From Bin52 sp965243345 (GTDB lineage: Bacteria; Pseudomonadota; Alphaproteobacteria; Thalassobaculales; Thalassobaculaceae), in NCBI GenBank assembly GCA_965243345.1, contig CBDEUR010000003.1, forward strand, positions 2,852,001-2,916,000: a stretch of DNA of 64,000 bases. Reading direction: 5' to 3'. Each line of letters begins with the position of its first letter. Within the stretch, counting starts at the first letter, position 1. Positions 22,694 through 30,468 of the stretch are shown here, in pieces. The notes under the pieces were generated by a model. That model had not been told where the DNA came from, did no database searches, and was given only the letters and a program-made list of their open reading frames with translations. Both the position numbers and the translations under genes were made by a program.

Positions 22694-23029
22694 TCACGCG
22701 CGCGTCCGGTCCGCGACAGCCCCTGCGGCCCAGGCCGCGGCGCGGGCCAGCACATGGCCGTGGCAGGGCAGCGGCGCGCACCAGCAGGCGAGGCGGCGGC
22801 CATGCAGCGCGGCCAACTGTTCCAGCGAGACCTCGCCGGCGCGGATGCGCCGCCAGAGATCGGCGCGGTAGCGCGCGATCGCCTGGGCGCGGTCCAGGCC
22901 TGTGCCGATCCGGAACGGATTGCCCCAGGCCGTGCGGCGGTCGATCAGCACGGCGGCGTCCTGCACCGGGTTGCGGGCGAGCATCGCGCGCAGCGCGGGC
23001 TCGTGCTTCAGATTGACGACGGTGCTCAC
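22694..23029 (-). CDS. DUF4326 domain protein
   Basis: Product of 111 residues starting at GTG 23029 after GGGAGGGAGATC. The GTGA at 23029-23026 overlaps the stop of the upstream gene, indicating translational coupling. The family signature is visible: STVVNLKHEP, VLIDRRTAWGNPFRIGTG, IARYRADLWRRI, LAALHGRRLACWCAPLPCHG. Trp-Gly-Asn-Pro and the closely spaced Cys/His residues near the end are typical of DUF4326, found in phages and plasmids. The molecular role is unknown; a metal or nucleotide ligand is a guess from the conserved Cys/His. Confidence 0.75.
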   Translation of the reverse strand: MSTVVNLKHEPALRAMLARNPVQDAAVLIDRRTAWGNPFRIGTGLDRAQAIARYRADLWRRIRAGEVSLEQLAALHGRRLACWCAPLPCHGHVLARAAAWAAGAVADRTRA

Positions 23030-24102
23030 GATCTCCCTCCCATCCTCAAGTCGGCTTGCCCGACCCCCGCGCTCGTCTCTTCTCCACCAGAGCGGTCCGC
23101 GCGGCGGAACAGCGGCGCAAGGCGGGCGCGGAGCGCCGCCGCGCCGAGATCGACCAGGTCGTCGTTGAAATCGTTGCCGGCTGGCACGATCACCGTGGCG
23201 GCGACGCCGGCCCGCGCGCAGCGTTGGGCGAGGCGCTCGGCCGCGAGCGCGCCGTCCTCGTCGTTGTCGCGCGCGATCACGAGACGCGCGAGGCCGGGCG
23301 GCGGCGCGAACCCGCCGAGGCTCCCGGCCGACAGCGCGGCCGCCGCCGTGATCTCCGGCACGGCGGCGATGAGCGAGAGCACGGTCTCGATGCCCTCGCC
23401 GACGACGAGCGCAGCATCGTCGGAGGGCACGCCGAAGCGCACGGCGAGGCCGTAGACGCGGCCGAGCGCCTTGCGTGGGTTCGCGACGCCCGCCTTGGCG
23501 GGCCGGCGCGGATCGAGCCAGGTGCGCTGGACGCCGAAGACCCGGCCGTCGCCGCCGGTGACGGCGGCGACCAGCGCCGGCAACCGGCGCACCGTCGGGC
23601 CTTCGCGATAGCGAAGCTCCGGGTGATAGCGCAGGGCCGCGAAGCGGCAGCGCGCGAGCCCGCGGGCGAGCAGATAGCGCTCGGCGTGACTGCCGGCGAC
23701 GGGCCGGCAACGCCGCCACAGGCGGCGCGCCGCCTCGGTGGCGTCATACGGCTCGTCGGAGGCGGGAGCCGCCATGCGGTCGCTCGCCGCTGGCGACGCC
23801 GGCAGCGCGAGGAACGAGCGCGCCTCGGCGAGCGCCGCGCGCAGCGTCGGCGCGTGCGAGCGGTGGCGGATGAGATCGAGCAGGTCGCCGTGCTCGCCGG
23901 TCGCCGCGTCGGTGAACTTTCCGGGCGTTCCGGGTCCGCGCAGGCGGACGAAGAGCGAGCGGCCGCGGGCGCCGTCGAGGTCGCCGGCGACCCAGTAGCG
24001 CCCCTGCCGGCGGCCGTGCGGCAGGTAGTGCCGGCAGACCTCCTCGGCGCGCTCGGCGAGCGCGGCGGCAATGGCGGCGGCGGGAGACGGACCGTGCTGC
24101 AT
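23026..24102 (-). CDS. Toprim-domain primase-like protein (DUF7146 type)
   Basis: Product of 358 residues. The amino part (VCRHYLPHGRRQGRYWVAGD, then KFTDAATGEHGDLLDLIRHR) is the DUF7146-like region of plasmid primase/helicase-type proteins. The C-terminal half is Toprim: VVGEGIETVLSL carries the catalytic-type Glu and RLVIARDNDEDG the acidic DxD site, followed by VIVPAGNDFNDDL. It may act in plasmid DNA replication or lagging-strand priming during transfer. No separate helicase domain is present. Overlaps the DUF4326 gene by four bases; the SSB gene is close upstream, which fits a DNA-metabolism operon. Confidence 0.75.
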   Translation of the reverse strand: MQHGPSPAAAIAAALAERAEEVCRHYLPHGRRQGRYWVAGDLDGARGRSLFVRLRGPGTPGKFTDAATGEHGDLLDLIRHRSHAPTLRAALAEARSFLALPASPAASDRMAAPASDEPYDATEAARRLWRRCRPVAGSHAERYLLARGLARCRFAALRYHPELRYREGPTVRRLPALVAAVTGGDGRVFGVQRTWLDPRRPAKAGVANPRKALGRVYGLAVRFGVPSDDAALVVGEGIETVLSLIAAVPEITAAAALSAGSLGGFAPPPGLARLVIARDNDEDGALAAERLAQRCARAGVAATVIVPAGNDFNDDLVDLGAAALRARLAPLFRRADRSGGEETSAGVGQADLRMGGRS

Positions 24103-24292
24103 GCGGAACCTCCTTCAATCCATGCGGGACGCCCGATACCGGCCGACCCTCCGCCTCCGGCCGGCGCGCGCGGGCCGGCAGGCCGGGCGAAGCGGGGACA
24201 GGCGGTCCGAACGGACCGCGCTCCGGATCGGCAGCATGAAAAAGGGGGCCGACGCGAAGCGCCGACCCCCGAGGGAGGAAACGGAACGCCGA

Positions 24293-24751
24293 TCAGAAGG
24301 GGATCCGATCGTCGTCGAAATCGGCGGGCTCCGAGGCCTGGGCGGCGCCGGTGTCGCCCGCCATGTCCGGGTCGGGCTGGGTCCGGGCGCCGTTGCCGTT
24401 CGGCTTGTCCAGAAACTGGACGCGCCCGCCCGGGACCAGCAGGATCTCGGTCGAGAAGCGGTCCGACTCCTCGCCCGGCTTCTTCCAGCGCCGGGTCTGG
24501 AGCTTGCCCGCGACGTAGACCAGCCGGCCCTTCACCGCGTGCTTGACCAGCATGTCGATCAGCCCGTCCTGGAAGGTCACGATGCGGTGCCACTCGGTGC
24601 GGTCCTGCCGCTCGCCGGTCTTGGCGTCGATGTACGACTCGTCGGTCGCGATGCTGAGGTTCGCGACGCGGCCGCCGTTCTGGAGGTGGTTGACGGTGAC
24701 GTCGGCGCCGAGGCGGCCGATCAGTTCCGCGCGGTTCAATCCGAAAGCCAT
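24293..24751 (-). CDS. ssb: Single-stranded DNA-binding protein
   Basis: Product of 152 residues with an OB fold beginning MAFGLNRAELIGRLGADVTV and including RVANLSIATDES, RTEWHRIV, GRLVYVAGKLQTRRW. A flexible linker leads to the acidic tip DDDRIPF, which normally recruits replication and repair proteins (usual form DDDIPF, here with an extra Arg). Mobile-element SSBs protect transferred single strands. ATG 24751 is preceded by GAAGGAGAGTCCCC. The motif set makes the call secure. Confidence 0.93.
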   Translation of the reverse strand: MAFGLNRAELIGRLGADVTVNHLQNGGRVANLSIATDESYIDAKTGERQDRTEWHRIVTFQDGLIDMLVKHAVKGRLVYVAGKLQTRRWKKPGEESDRFSTEILLVPGGRVQFLDKPNGNGARTQPDPDMAGDTGAAQASEPADFDDDRIPF

Positions 24752-24848
24752 GGGGACTCTCCTTCATGGGTCCTGGTTGCTGACGATGGGTTGGAAACGG
24801 GGGAAGCCGGATCGATCCCTCTCCCCGGCCCCCTTCCGTTCAATCTCT

Positions 24849-25073
24849 TCAAGCCCTCCTCCACCTCCGGGATGCCGACGGAGAGGCCGGATCCGGGTAG
24901 AGGTCCGCGAGATGCCGCTCGGGAAACGCGACCTCGCGGTCCGCGCAGCGCAGCGCCCGGTCTTCGGCGATGACCTCGCTGACGGAGGCGGGATGGATGC
25001 CGATCGCGGCGAGCATGTCGCCGGCGAGCGGGGCCTCGAAATCGAAGCCGGAATCGAAGGATGAGAGGACCAT
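24849..25073 (-). CDS. Small hypothetical protein
   Basis: Product of 74 residues. ATG 25073 is chosen because AGGGAGATTGCGCC precedes it and the upstream extension is of low quality. Sequence MVLSSFDSGFDFEAPLAGDM then IGIHPASVSEVIAEDRALR; acidic, soluble, no recognised motif. It lies between the SSB and SLOG genes on the same strand. Confidence 0.45.
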   Translation of the reverse strand: MVLSSFDSGFDFEAPLAGDMLAAIGIHPASVSEVIAEDRALRCADREVAFPERHLADLYPDPASPSASRRWRRA

Positions 25074-25157
25074 GGCGCAATCTCCCTGTGCTGGTGCCCG
25101 GCAACGGTGCGGGGAAACCACTCCCTCCGCCCTGCCGGGCATTCGCCCGGCCCGCGC

Positions 25158-25700
25158 TCACCTCTCGCTCCCGGATACCGGCGCGGCCCGGCGGATATCG
25201 CGCAGCCGCTCGCAGACCGCCCGCGGCGCCATGGACCCCAGGTTCAGCACCGGGATGCCGCGGGCCTCGGCGATGCGAATGCCCATGCCGGTGCCGCCGA
25301 CCGCCTCGCCGCATTCGCTCCACGCTACGCAAGCATCGACCGGCCGGTCCCCCATCAGCAGGATCGCGACGTTCCGCGCATGCAGCTTGCGGACGGCCGG
25401 CGAACAGCGCTGCCACGCCGGATGCAGGGGTGCCGCGATCGCCATGCAGGCTTCCAGCTCAGCCGCCGACAGCGCCCGGCAGTCCGGCCCGCCATGTCCG
25501 TTGTAGCCCCGCCACGGCAGCCACACCGTCCTCTGGCCGGCCGGCGCTCCCGCCGCGAACGCGCTGTCCGCTCCGTCCGCGCCGCCCGAGGACAGATGCC
25601 AGCCGGTCCGCGCGAGCCAGCCCGCCATTTTCTCCATGTCCGCCAACACGGCCCCCGGCGTCGCCCGCGCCCCGATCCCCGCATATCGCAATGTCGCCAT
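25158..25700 (-). CDS. SLOG-fold DprA/LOG-like protein
   Basis: Product of 180 residues from MATLRYAGIGARATPGAVLA. The Rossmann-like pattern is clear: GIGAR at the first strand, GWHLSSGGADGADSAFAAGA with the SLOG glycines, then ARNVAILLMGDRPVDACVAW and GGTGMGIRIAEARGIPVLNL. The SLOG superfamily includes DprA and cytokinin-forming LOG proteins and is proposed to handle nucleotide ligands in phage and plasmid conflict systems. Length and glycine pattern fit a stand-alone domain. No substrate can be named. With 20696-21622 it makes two SLOG genes within 5 kb. Confidence 0.65.
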   Translation of the reverse strand: MATLRYAGIGARATPGAVLADMEKMAGWLARTGWHLSSGGADGADSAFAAGAPAGQRTVWLPWRGYNGHGGPDCRALSAAELEACMAIAAPLHPAWQRCSPAVRKLHARNVAILLMGDRPVDACVAWSECGEAVGGTGMGIRIAEARGIPVLNLGSMAPRAVCERLRDIRRAAPVSGSER

Positions 25701-25831
25701 GTCCCGTCTCCCCGCTTGCGATCCCGCCGCTCCCTCTTCGTCAGCGGCTTCGCCCTCCACCGGCTTCTCTCCACCTCCCGCACGAACGGACCGGCTTGCA
25801 TGACGAGGGTTTCCGGGGCATCGGTTGCGGC

Positions 25832-26212
25832 ATGGACGGACGGGCATGGATCGCGCGGCACGGGTTCTGGCTTCTCGCGCTGCTCTGGCTGCCGGCCGGG
25901 GTGGCGGCGCAGGCGGCGCTGCGCTTCGGGCCGTCCGCCGGCGCGTTCGCGGATTCGGGGGAGGCGATGGCGGCCCTCGGGTCGCTCGCCGTGACCGTCC
26001 CCTGCGGCCTGCCGCTGGCGCTGGGCTGCCGCCGTCTCTGGCGTCTCGGCTACCGGCGCGCAGCCTGGACGGCAGGCATCGGGCTCGGCGTGCTGACGAT
26101 TCCGGCGACGGTGTTCGCCGGCCTGCTCGGCCCGGTGGCGATCGCAGCCTGGGCTGCGCTGCTCAGCGTGCCGGTGTGGCTCGGCTGGCTATGGCTCGCG
26201 CGGCACGGCTGA
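25832..26212 (+). CDS. Small integral membrane protein, unknown
   Basis: Product of 126 residues from MDGRAWIARHG. Hydrophobic stretches FWLLALLWLPAGVAAQAAL, LGSLAVTVPCGLPLALGC, AGIGLGVLTIPATVFAGLL and AAWAALLSVPVWLGWLWLA suggest four membrane helices. It is the only plus-strand gene in this part of the backbone. I do not recognise the family. Confidence 0.5.
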   Translation: MDGRAWIARHGFWLLALLWLPAGVAAQAALRFGPSAGAFADSGEAMAALGSLAVTVPCGLPLALGCRRLWRLGYRRAAWTAGIGLGVLTIPATVFAGLLGPVAIAAWAALLSVPVWLGWLWLARHG

Positions 26213-26563
26213 CCGCCGACGGCGATGGACCGGCTGCGGAGCCTCGGCGTGGCATGCGAGGCCCAGCCGGCTGCCGGACGGCGAGGAGCCGGCTACGCAG
26301 TATAGGAGCAGCCGAAACCGGACCCCGCCCCGGCAGGACGGCGACCGGCCGGCGGCGCAGCAGGGTTGACGGAAGCTGCGAGTCGGCAAGTCGTCGCGCC
26401 AAACCGGCCGGAGCAGCGGCGGCGCGACTTTCGCTGCCTGCCCGCCAGGCAGCGTTCGATACGACATATTCGACAAATGGCTGTGGGCGACGCGGAACGA
26501 CGGAATCGGGATACCGCGTGATCGCCGCAACAAGATCGAAACATTGGTCCGCGAAGGGAGGGG
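26213..26563. other. Non-coding interval with a stem-loop
   Basis: About 350 bases with no supported gene. A 9-bp stem (CGCTGCCTG 26432-26440, CAGGCAGCG 26446-26454) with a 5-base loop could be a terminator-like hairpin, but no T-run follows on either strand. The sequence becomes less GC-rich from about 26450. Confidence 0.4.
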
Positions 26564-27310
26564 TCAAATGTCGGCGAGGGTGATTTTCTTGCGGGAAGGG
26601 TCAGGCCCGTATTCGACCTCCGCCGCCCTGCGTATCAGCGTCCTGACGGCGGACTTGAGGAAACGATCTTCCTCGCGTGTATAGGGTGCCTTCCTGCCAT
26701 CTTCTTTCCTGGCACCGGTCCCGCCCTTATAGGCGCTAAGCTTGCGTATGTGCTTGAGGACCTTTGTCGAGACGCCGAAGTGCTGTGCGGCAGTGTCATG
26801 CATCCGTTCAAACACGGTCAGGCAGAAATACGCCATGCCCGGCAGCGGTTCCTTGCCTTCAAGATGCCCGAGATAGCGCCGATACATGCTGTCGACGTCC
26901 GGACTCCGCTTGAGGGCGGTTGGTGGCGGTTCGGGATAAGCATGAGGTTGGATCTGCAAAGTCACCGGGTCGGCGGAAAGTTCGAGGGTTAGGCGTCCCG
27001 CAAGGCTTATCCGTCCGGGCGTCGGCTTTCGATCGATGATTTCGGGCCGATCAAAGCGGAGGGTGAATGCGTTCGGGCCTCGCACCAAGCCGACGACGAA
27101 TTCCCAGTTAGGTATGTAATCGGCCTCGACTGCGGATCGTGCCGCTTCTTCCGACGCGTAGTGTTCCTTGAACTCGAAGCGAACCCGACCGCCCCCGACC
27201 TGGACGCGAAAGCCGGGTTCATCCTTATCCAGCGAATCCGCTTGGGACCAGTCGATGCCCGGTCCGTGCTTAATGCGGTATTCGAGGGCCACGACATGCG
27301 GATCGTTCAT
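26564..27310 (-). CDS. Hypothetical protein, possible accessory gene
   Basis: Product of 248 residues beginning MNDPHVVALEYRIKHGPGID. The first half looks like beta-rich segments (FRVQVGGGRVRFEFKEHYAS, AFTLRFDRPEI, SLAGRLTLELSADPVTLQIQ). The second is helical and basic (SMYRRYLGHLEGKEPLPGMA, FGVSTKVLKHIRKLSAYKGG, TREEDRFLKSAVRTLIRRAA). I know no named family. Less extreme GC than its neighbours suggests separate acquisition. It sits just downstream of the HigBA-type pair on the same strand. Confidence 0.55.
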   Translation of the reverse strand: MNDPHVVALEYRIKHGPGIDWSQADSLDKDEPGFRVQVGGGRVRFEFKEHYASEEAARSAVEADYIPNWEFVVGLVRGPNAFTLRFDRPEIIDRKPTPGRISLAGRLTLELSADPVTLQIQPHAYPEPPPTALKRSPDVDSMYRRYLGHLEGKEPLPGMAYFCLTVFERMHDTAAQHFGVSTKVLKHIRKLSAYKGGTGARKEDGRKAPYTREEDRFLKSAVRTLIRRAAEVEYGPDPSRKKITLADI

Positions 27311-27322
27311 CGGTAACCGGCG

Positions 27323-27658
27323 TCAGGCGGGTCCGGCGGCGATGCGCAGCTTGCCGCCCTCGGCAGAGCGCGGCTGACGGACCACGATGTCGATGTCGCG
27401 TCCGAGCGCGGTCAGCAGCCGGAACAGGCGCTCCAGCGAGTACTCGCGAAAATCGCCGCGCAGCAGCCGCGACACGTCGGGCTGGGACAGGCCGAGCAGC
27501 CGTGCGGCCTCGGTCTGGGTGATGCCGCGGTCGCGCACGATGTCGTCGATGCGGCTGACCAGCTCGGCCTTGACGAGGTGGGCGTCGGCGTCGGGAAAGC
27601 CGAGATCGGCGAAGACGTTGCCGCTGCCCCGCTCGACGGCGGTATCTTTGGATTCCAT
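27323..27658 (-). CDS. higA: XRE-type HigA-like antitoxin
   Basis: Product of 111 residues. ATG 27658 is preferred over one five codons upstream because GGAG lies at good spacing. The helix-turn-helix is GITQTEAARLLGLSQPDVSR followed by RLLRGDFREYSLERLFRLLT, typical of XRE antitoxins paired with Gp49-like toxins. It should neutralise the upstream toxin and repress the shared promoter. The toxin stop lies four bases before this start, the toxin-first order usual for higBA. Confidence 0.85.
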   Translation of the reverse strand: MESKDTAVERGSGNVFADLGFPDADAHLVKAELVSRIDDIVRDRGITQTEAARLLGLSQPDVSRLLRGDFREYSLERLFRLLTALGRDIDIVVRQPRSAEGGKLRIAAGPA

Positions 27659-27662
27659 GGCG

Positions 27663-28019
27663 TCAGTCTCCATGATGGGTTTCACGATAATGCCGCTCGG
27701 CGGCCTGCAATCGGCGGCGGACCAGGTCGAGCTCCTGCTTCGGGGTCGCGATACCCCGCCGCGCCTTCTTCTGGAAGGCGTGCAGCACATAGACGGCGGT
27801 CTCGAAGCGGACCGTGTAGACGGCCCGGAAGGTGTCGCCGTCGTGACGCGAGACAACCTCCAGCACACCGGCGCCGAACCCCTTCAGGGGCTTGGCGTCG
27901 CGGTGGTGGCTTCCGAGCTGGGCGCGGTAGATCGCAAACCCTATGCGATTCTGCACGGGGTCCGGGAAGCGCTTCAGATCCGCCTTGCTGGAGCCGACCC
28001 ATTCGACCGGTTTCATCAT
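27663..28019 (-). CDS. higB: HigB/Gp49-like RelE-superfamily toxin
   Basis: Product of 118 residues. MMKPVEWVGSSKADLKRFPD opens the RelE/Gp49 fold; IGFAIYRAQLGSHHRDAKPL, GVLEVVSRHDGDTFRAVYTV and FETAVYVLHAFQKKARRGIA follow the family order. These toxins are mRNA interferases acting on translating ribosomes. The C-terminal QKKARRGIATPKQELDLVRR helix is characteristic. Promoter elements presumably lie in 28020-28078. A complete toxin-antitoxin pair, consistent with stabilising a mobile element. Confidence 0.85.
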   Translation of the reverse strand: MMKPVEWVGSSKADLKRFPDPVQNRIGFAIYRAQLGSHHRDAKPLKGFGAGVLEVVSRHDGDTFRAVYTVRFETAVYVLHAFQKKARRGIATPKQELDLVRRRLQAAERHYRETHHGD

Positions 28020-28078
28020 GCCATTGCTGACTCCGCACTATAGGGGTTTCGCCATACTCGGACAAGCAGATCGGCGCG

Positions 28079-28348
28079 TCAGTGCCAGGCGCCGCCGTCG
28101 GGATCGTCGTCCTCGGCGCGCATGGAGGCGGCCGCCATGGCGGTCCAGGCCTCGCGGTCGTAGCCGAGCCTCCGGTTCAGCTTGTCGCAGATCGACTGCG
28201 CATCTTCGAGCGTGAGCGCGATGAGCGCGGTCGGAACGTGGCCGGCCAGCCCCTCGATGACGATTCGGATCTGCTGCACGTCGGTCTCGACATCGTAGGC
28301 GGGCACGAAGCAGAAGTTGGGGCAGTCCGGCAGGGTCTGCGCGGTCAT
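28079..28348 (-). CDS. Hypothetical protein downstream of IS110
   Basis: Product of 89 residues from MTAQTLPDCPNFCFVPAYDV, with LIALTLEDAQSICDKLNRRL and an acidic end EDDDPDGGAWH. ATG 28348 is preceded by GGAGGAGGAG, and that ribosome site directly abuts the TAG of the IS110 transposase, so translation may be coupled to it. Soluble; unknown function. Confidence 0.55.
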   Translation of the reverse strand: MTAQTLPDCPNFCFVPAYDVETDVQQIRIVIEGLAGHVPTALIALTLEDAQSICDKLNRRLGYDREAWTAMAAASMRAEDDDPDGGAWH

Positions 28349-28366
28349 GGCGGCGATCTCCTCCTC

Positions 28367-29410
28367 CTATGATGGTTGTCCAGCGGGGATTTGTTTTCCC
28401 ACGATTTTGAAGGCGGGGAAGTCTTCGAAGACCCAGCCGTTTTTCAGCGTGTCATAGATGATTTTGAGCAGCTTCCGGGCGGTGGCGATGATCGCCTTGC
28501 CGGCGCCCCGCCGCTCCTTGATGCGGCGGTAGAAGGCATTGAGATAGCCGGAGTAGCGGATCGCGATGAGCGTGCACTGAACGAGGGTGGTCCTCATCAG
28601 CTTGTCACCGCGCTTGGTGATCCGCCCCCGGTTGTCTGTCTCGTTCGATTGACTGACCCTGGGCACGATGCCGAGATAGGCGGCCAGCTTGTCGGCGCTC
28701 TCGAAGTCGTTGACGTCGCCGATGCCGCTCAGGAAGACCGCGGCCGCACGCGGACCGATACCCTTGATCGAGACCAAGCCGTCATAGCCGTCCATGGCGC
28801 CGGCGGCGCGCTCGATCTCCCGGTCCAGTTCGGCGACCGACGCGGTCAGGCTCAAGGCCTGGTCGCGCACCACCTTGAGCTCGACCTGCTCGAGGGCGGA
28901 GAAGCGGCCGATCTCCAGAGCATTGAGCCGCCGCTTCGAGCCGAGGCTTTCCTTCTTCAGCTTGATCCCGTGCCGCGTATGCAGCGCATGGATCTTGTTC
29001 AAGAGCCGGGTGCGCTGCTTGACCAGCAGGTCGCGGGTGTGGGTCAAAGAGGCAAGTTCGCTCTCGCGCACCGTCTTCACCCGCGTCTCGGGCAACATGT
29101 CCTTGGACAGGAAGAGGGCAAGAGCCCGGGCGTCGTTCCGGTCGGTCTTCTTCACCGATTTCCGGATCACCCCGAACTGCTTCGGGTTGACGACGACCAC
29201 CCGGCCGACGCAGGAGATCACCTGGTCGCGGAACCAGGCCGAGTTCCCCGTCGCCTCGACGGCAATCTCGTCGTCAGCGTCCAGGCTCAGGCAGAACCGC
29301 CGCAGATCGGCAGCCGCCAGCTGATAGGTTTCAAACGATTCCCCACCGTCCGCCGCGAGACGGCAGACGGTAAACGAGTTCTGATGAAGATCGACACCGA
29401 TAAAGGACAT
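28367..29410 (-). CDS. IS110-family transposase
   Basis: Product of 347 residues starting at MSFIGVDLHQNSF. The DEDD catalytic residues of the N-terminal RuvC-like domain are visible as Asp7, Glu52 (VEATGN) and Asp90/Asp93 (KKTDRNDARA). The C-terminal Transposase_20 region carries SIKGIGPRAAAVFLSGIGDV and YLGIVPRVSQSNETDNRGRI. IS110 enzymes recombine DNA guided by a structured RNA made from the element's non-coding end. The gene appears intact. The TAG stop (28369-28367) merges into the ribosome site of the next gene, so the element's right end must be very close. Confidence 0.95.
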   Translation of the reverse strand: MSFIGVDLHQNSFTVCRLAADGGESFETYQLAAADLRRFCLSLDADDEIAVEATGNSAWFRDQVISCVGRVVVVNPKQFGVIRKSVKKTDRNDARALALFLSKDMLPETRVKTVRESELASLTHTRDLLVKQRTRLLNKIHALHTRHGIKLKKESLGSKRRLNALEIGRFSALEQVELKVVRDQALSLTASVAELDREIERAAGAMDGYDGLVSIKGIGPRAAAVFLSGIGDVNDFESADKLAAYLGIVPRVSQSNETDNRGRITKRGDKLMRTTLVQCTLIAIRYSGYLNAFYRRIKERRGAGKAIIATARKLLKIIYDTLKNGWVFEDFPAFKIVGKQIPAGQPS

Positions 29411-29820
29411 GGCTACACTTCTCCGGTTGGTGAGTGGCGGAACCCCGAAAGGGGCGTGAGCGGCCAAGCCAAACTCCTATACGAGGTCGCCGGCAATAAC
29501 CGGGCCTCAGGCTGGTCGTTCGGATACAGGCCTCGGGTAATCTCCGTGACAGGGTCGTACCGCCCTAAAAAGTCATCCAGCCAGTAACCTATCCGCCTCT
29601 CCCAACACTCTATCAGAGCCGGGAAACTTGACCGCTCACCCCCCATTCATGCCATCTCCGTGCTGAAGGGCATCGGACCGGCGTTGGCTGGATGCGGAGT
29701 GCGACTCCCGTTCCGCCCCGCCGGACCGCCCCAGGCCGGCTGGCCTGCCTCCTGTCGGCGCGGAGCGGGAGGGAGGGAGAGTGCGTTCGGGGAAGTGGAC
29801 GCGGGATCAGGCGGGACGGG
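29411..29820. other. IS110 left-end region and flank
   Basis: No protein gene is supported. The part next to the transposase (to about 29650) is AT-richer than its surroundings and contains the structured segment listed separately; 29650-29820 is GC-rich flank. The exact element boundary could not be fixed by eye. Confidence 0.6.
29456..29639 (-). ncRNA. Candidate IS110 bridge RNA / structured left end
   Basis: In the transposase direction, GTGAGCGGTCAAG (29639-29627) can pair with CTTGGCCGCTCAC (29468-29456), giving a 13-bp stem with a single G-U pair around ~158 bases. A second hairpin CCCC-TTTC-GGGG follows (29454-29443) just before the transposase ATG. A 184-base RNA upstream of an IS110 transposase matches the size and place of bridge RNAs. 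The guide loops could not be assigned without target sequences. Confidence 0.5.
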
Positions 29821-30465
29821 TCAGCCGAAGCGCGTGCCGTCCGCCGTAAAGGTCAGGCCGTTGACCGAAAGCGCCTCGTCGACGGATTCGTCGGAGGTCT
29901 GGTGCTCGTACTCGCGCTCAAGCTGGCGATAGAGCCAGCGCGCTAGGTCGCGCAGCGCCTCGATCACCGTGTCTTCCGCGCCGTCGGTCGGGGGCTGCCA
30001 GGTCGGGCTGTCGCGCTCGACCTCGATCGCCATGGTGTATTCGTGGCAGTAGCGGCCACGATGGCGAACGGTCGCGTTCAGCTGGTAGAGGTTGCGCTTC
30101 GCAGTCTCCTGCAGGACATCGGCGATGCGGTGCAGCTCCTCGTCCTTCGGTGCATGAGCGCGGATGGCCTTGCGGGAACCCCGGGCGTGGCTCCACCAGC
30201 CCTCGTAGCTCGCACCGTCCCCCTGGTTGGCGAAGCCGCTGAACATGATGCGCGGCTTGTCCCGCGTTCCGCCGCCGTAGAGCCGCACCGGGGTGGTGGC
30301 GAGGGTGACGCCGAGGATCCGGCAGATGGTCCCGAAATCCTCGTAGACGAAATCGTACCATTCGTCATGCAGCCCCTGCCGGCGATACCAGCAGCGGGCG
30401 GCTTCCTTCGCCTCGTCGGAAAGTTCGTCGATGGTGTAGACCGTGGTCTCGACGATCCGGGGCAT
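29821..30465 (-). CDS. Conserved phage/plasmid hypothetical protein
   Basis: Product of 214 residues from MPRIVETTVYTIDELSDEAK, an opening seen in phage and plasmid proteins sometimes labelled antitoxin of a stability system. It contains AARCWYRRQGLHDEWYDFVY, LYGGGTRDKPRIMFSGFANQ and VIEALRDLARWLYRQLEREY. Soluble, rich in Tyr and Trp, no membrane segment. I know no proven activity. The stop lies immediately upstream (in the transcription sense) of the IS110 flank. Confidence 0.6.
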   Translation of the reverse strand: MPRIVETTVYTIDELSDEAKEAARCWYRRQGLHDEWYDFVYEDFGTICRILGVTLATTPVRLYGGGTRDKPRIMFSGFANQGDGASYEGWWSHARGSRKAIRAHAPKDEELHRIADVLQETAKRNLYQLNATVRHRGRYCHEYTMAIEVERDSPTWQPPTDGAEDTVIEALRDLARWLYRQLEREYEHQTSDESVDEALSVNGLTFTADGTRFG

Positions 30466-30468
30466 GCG

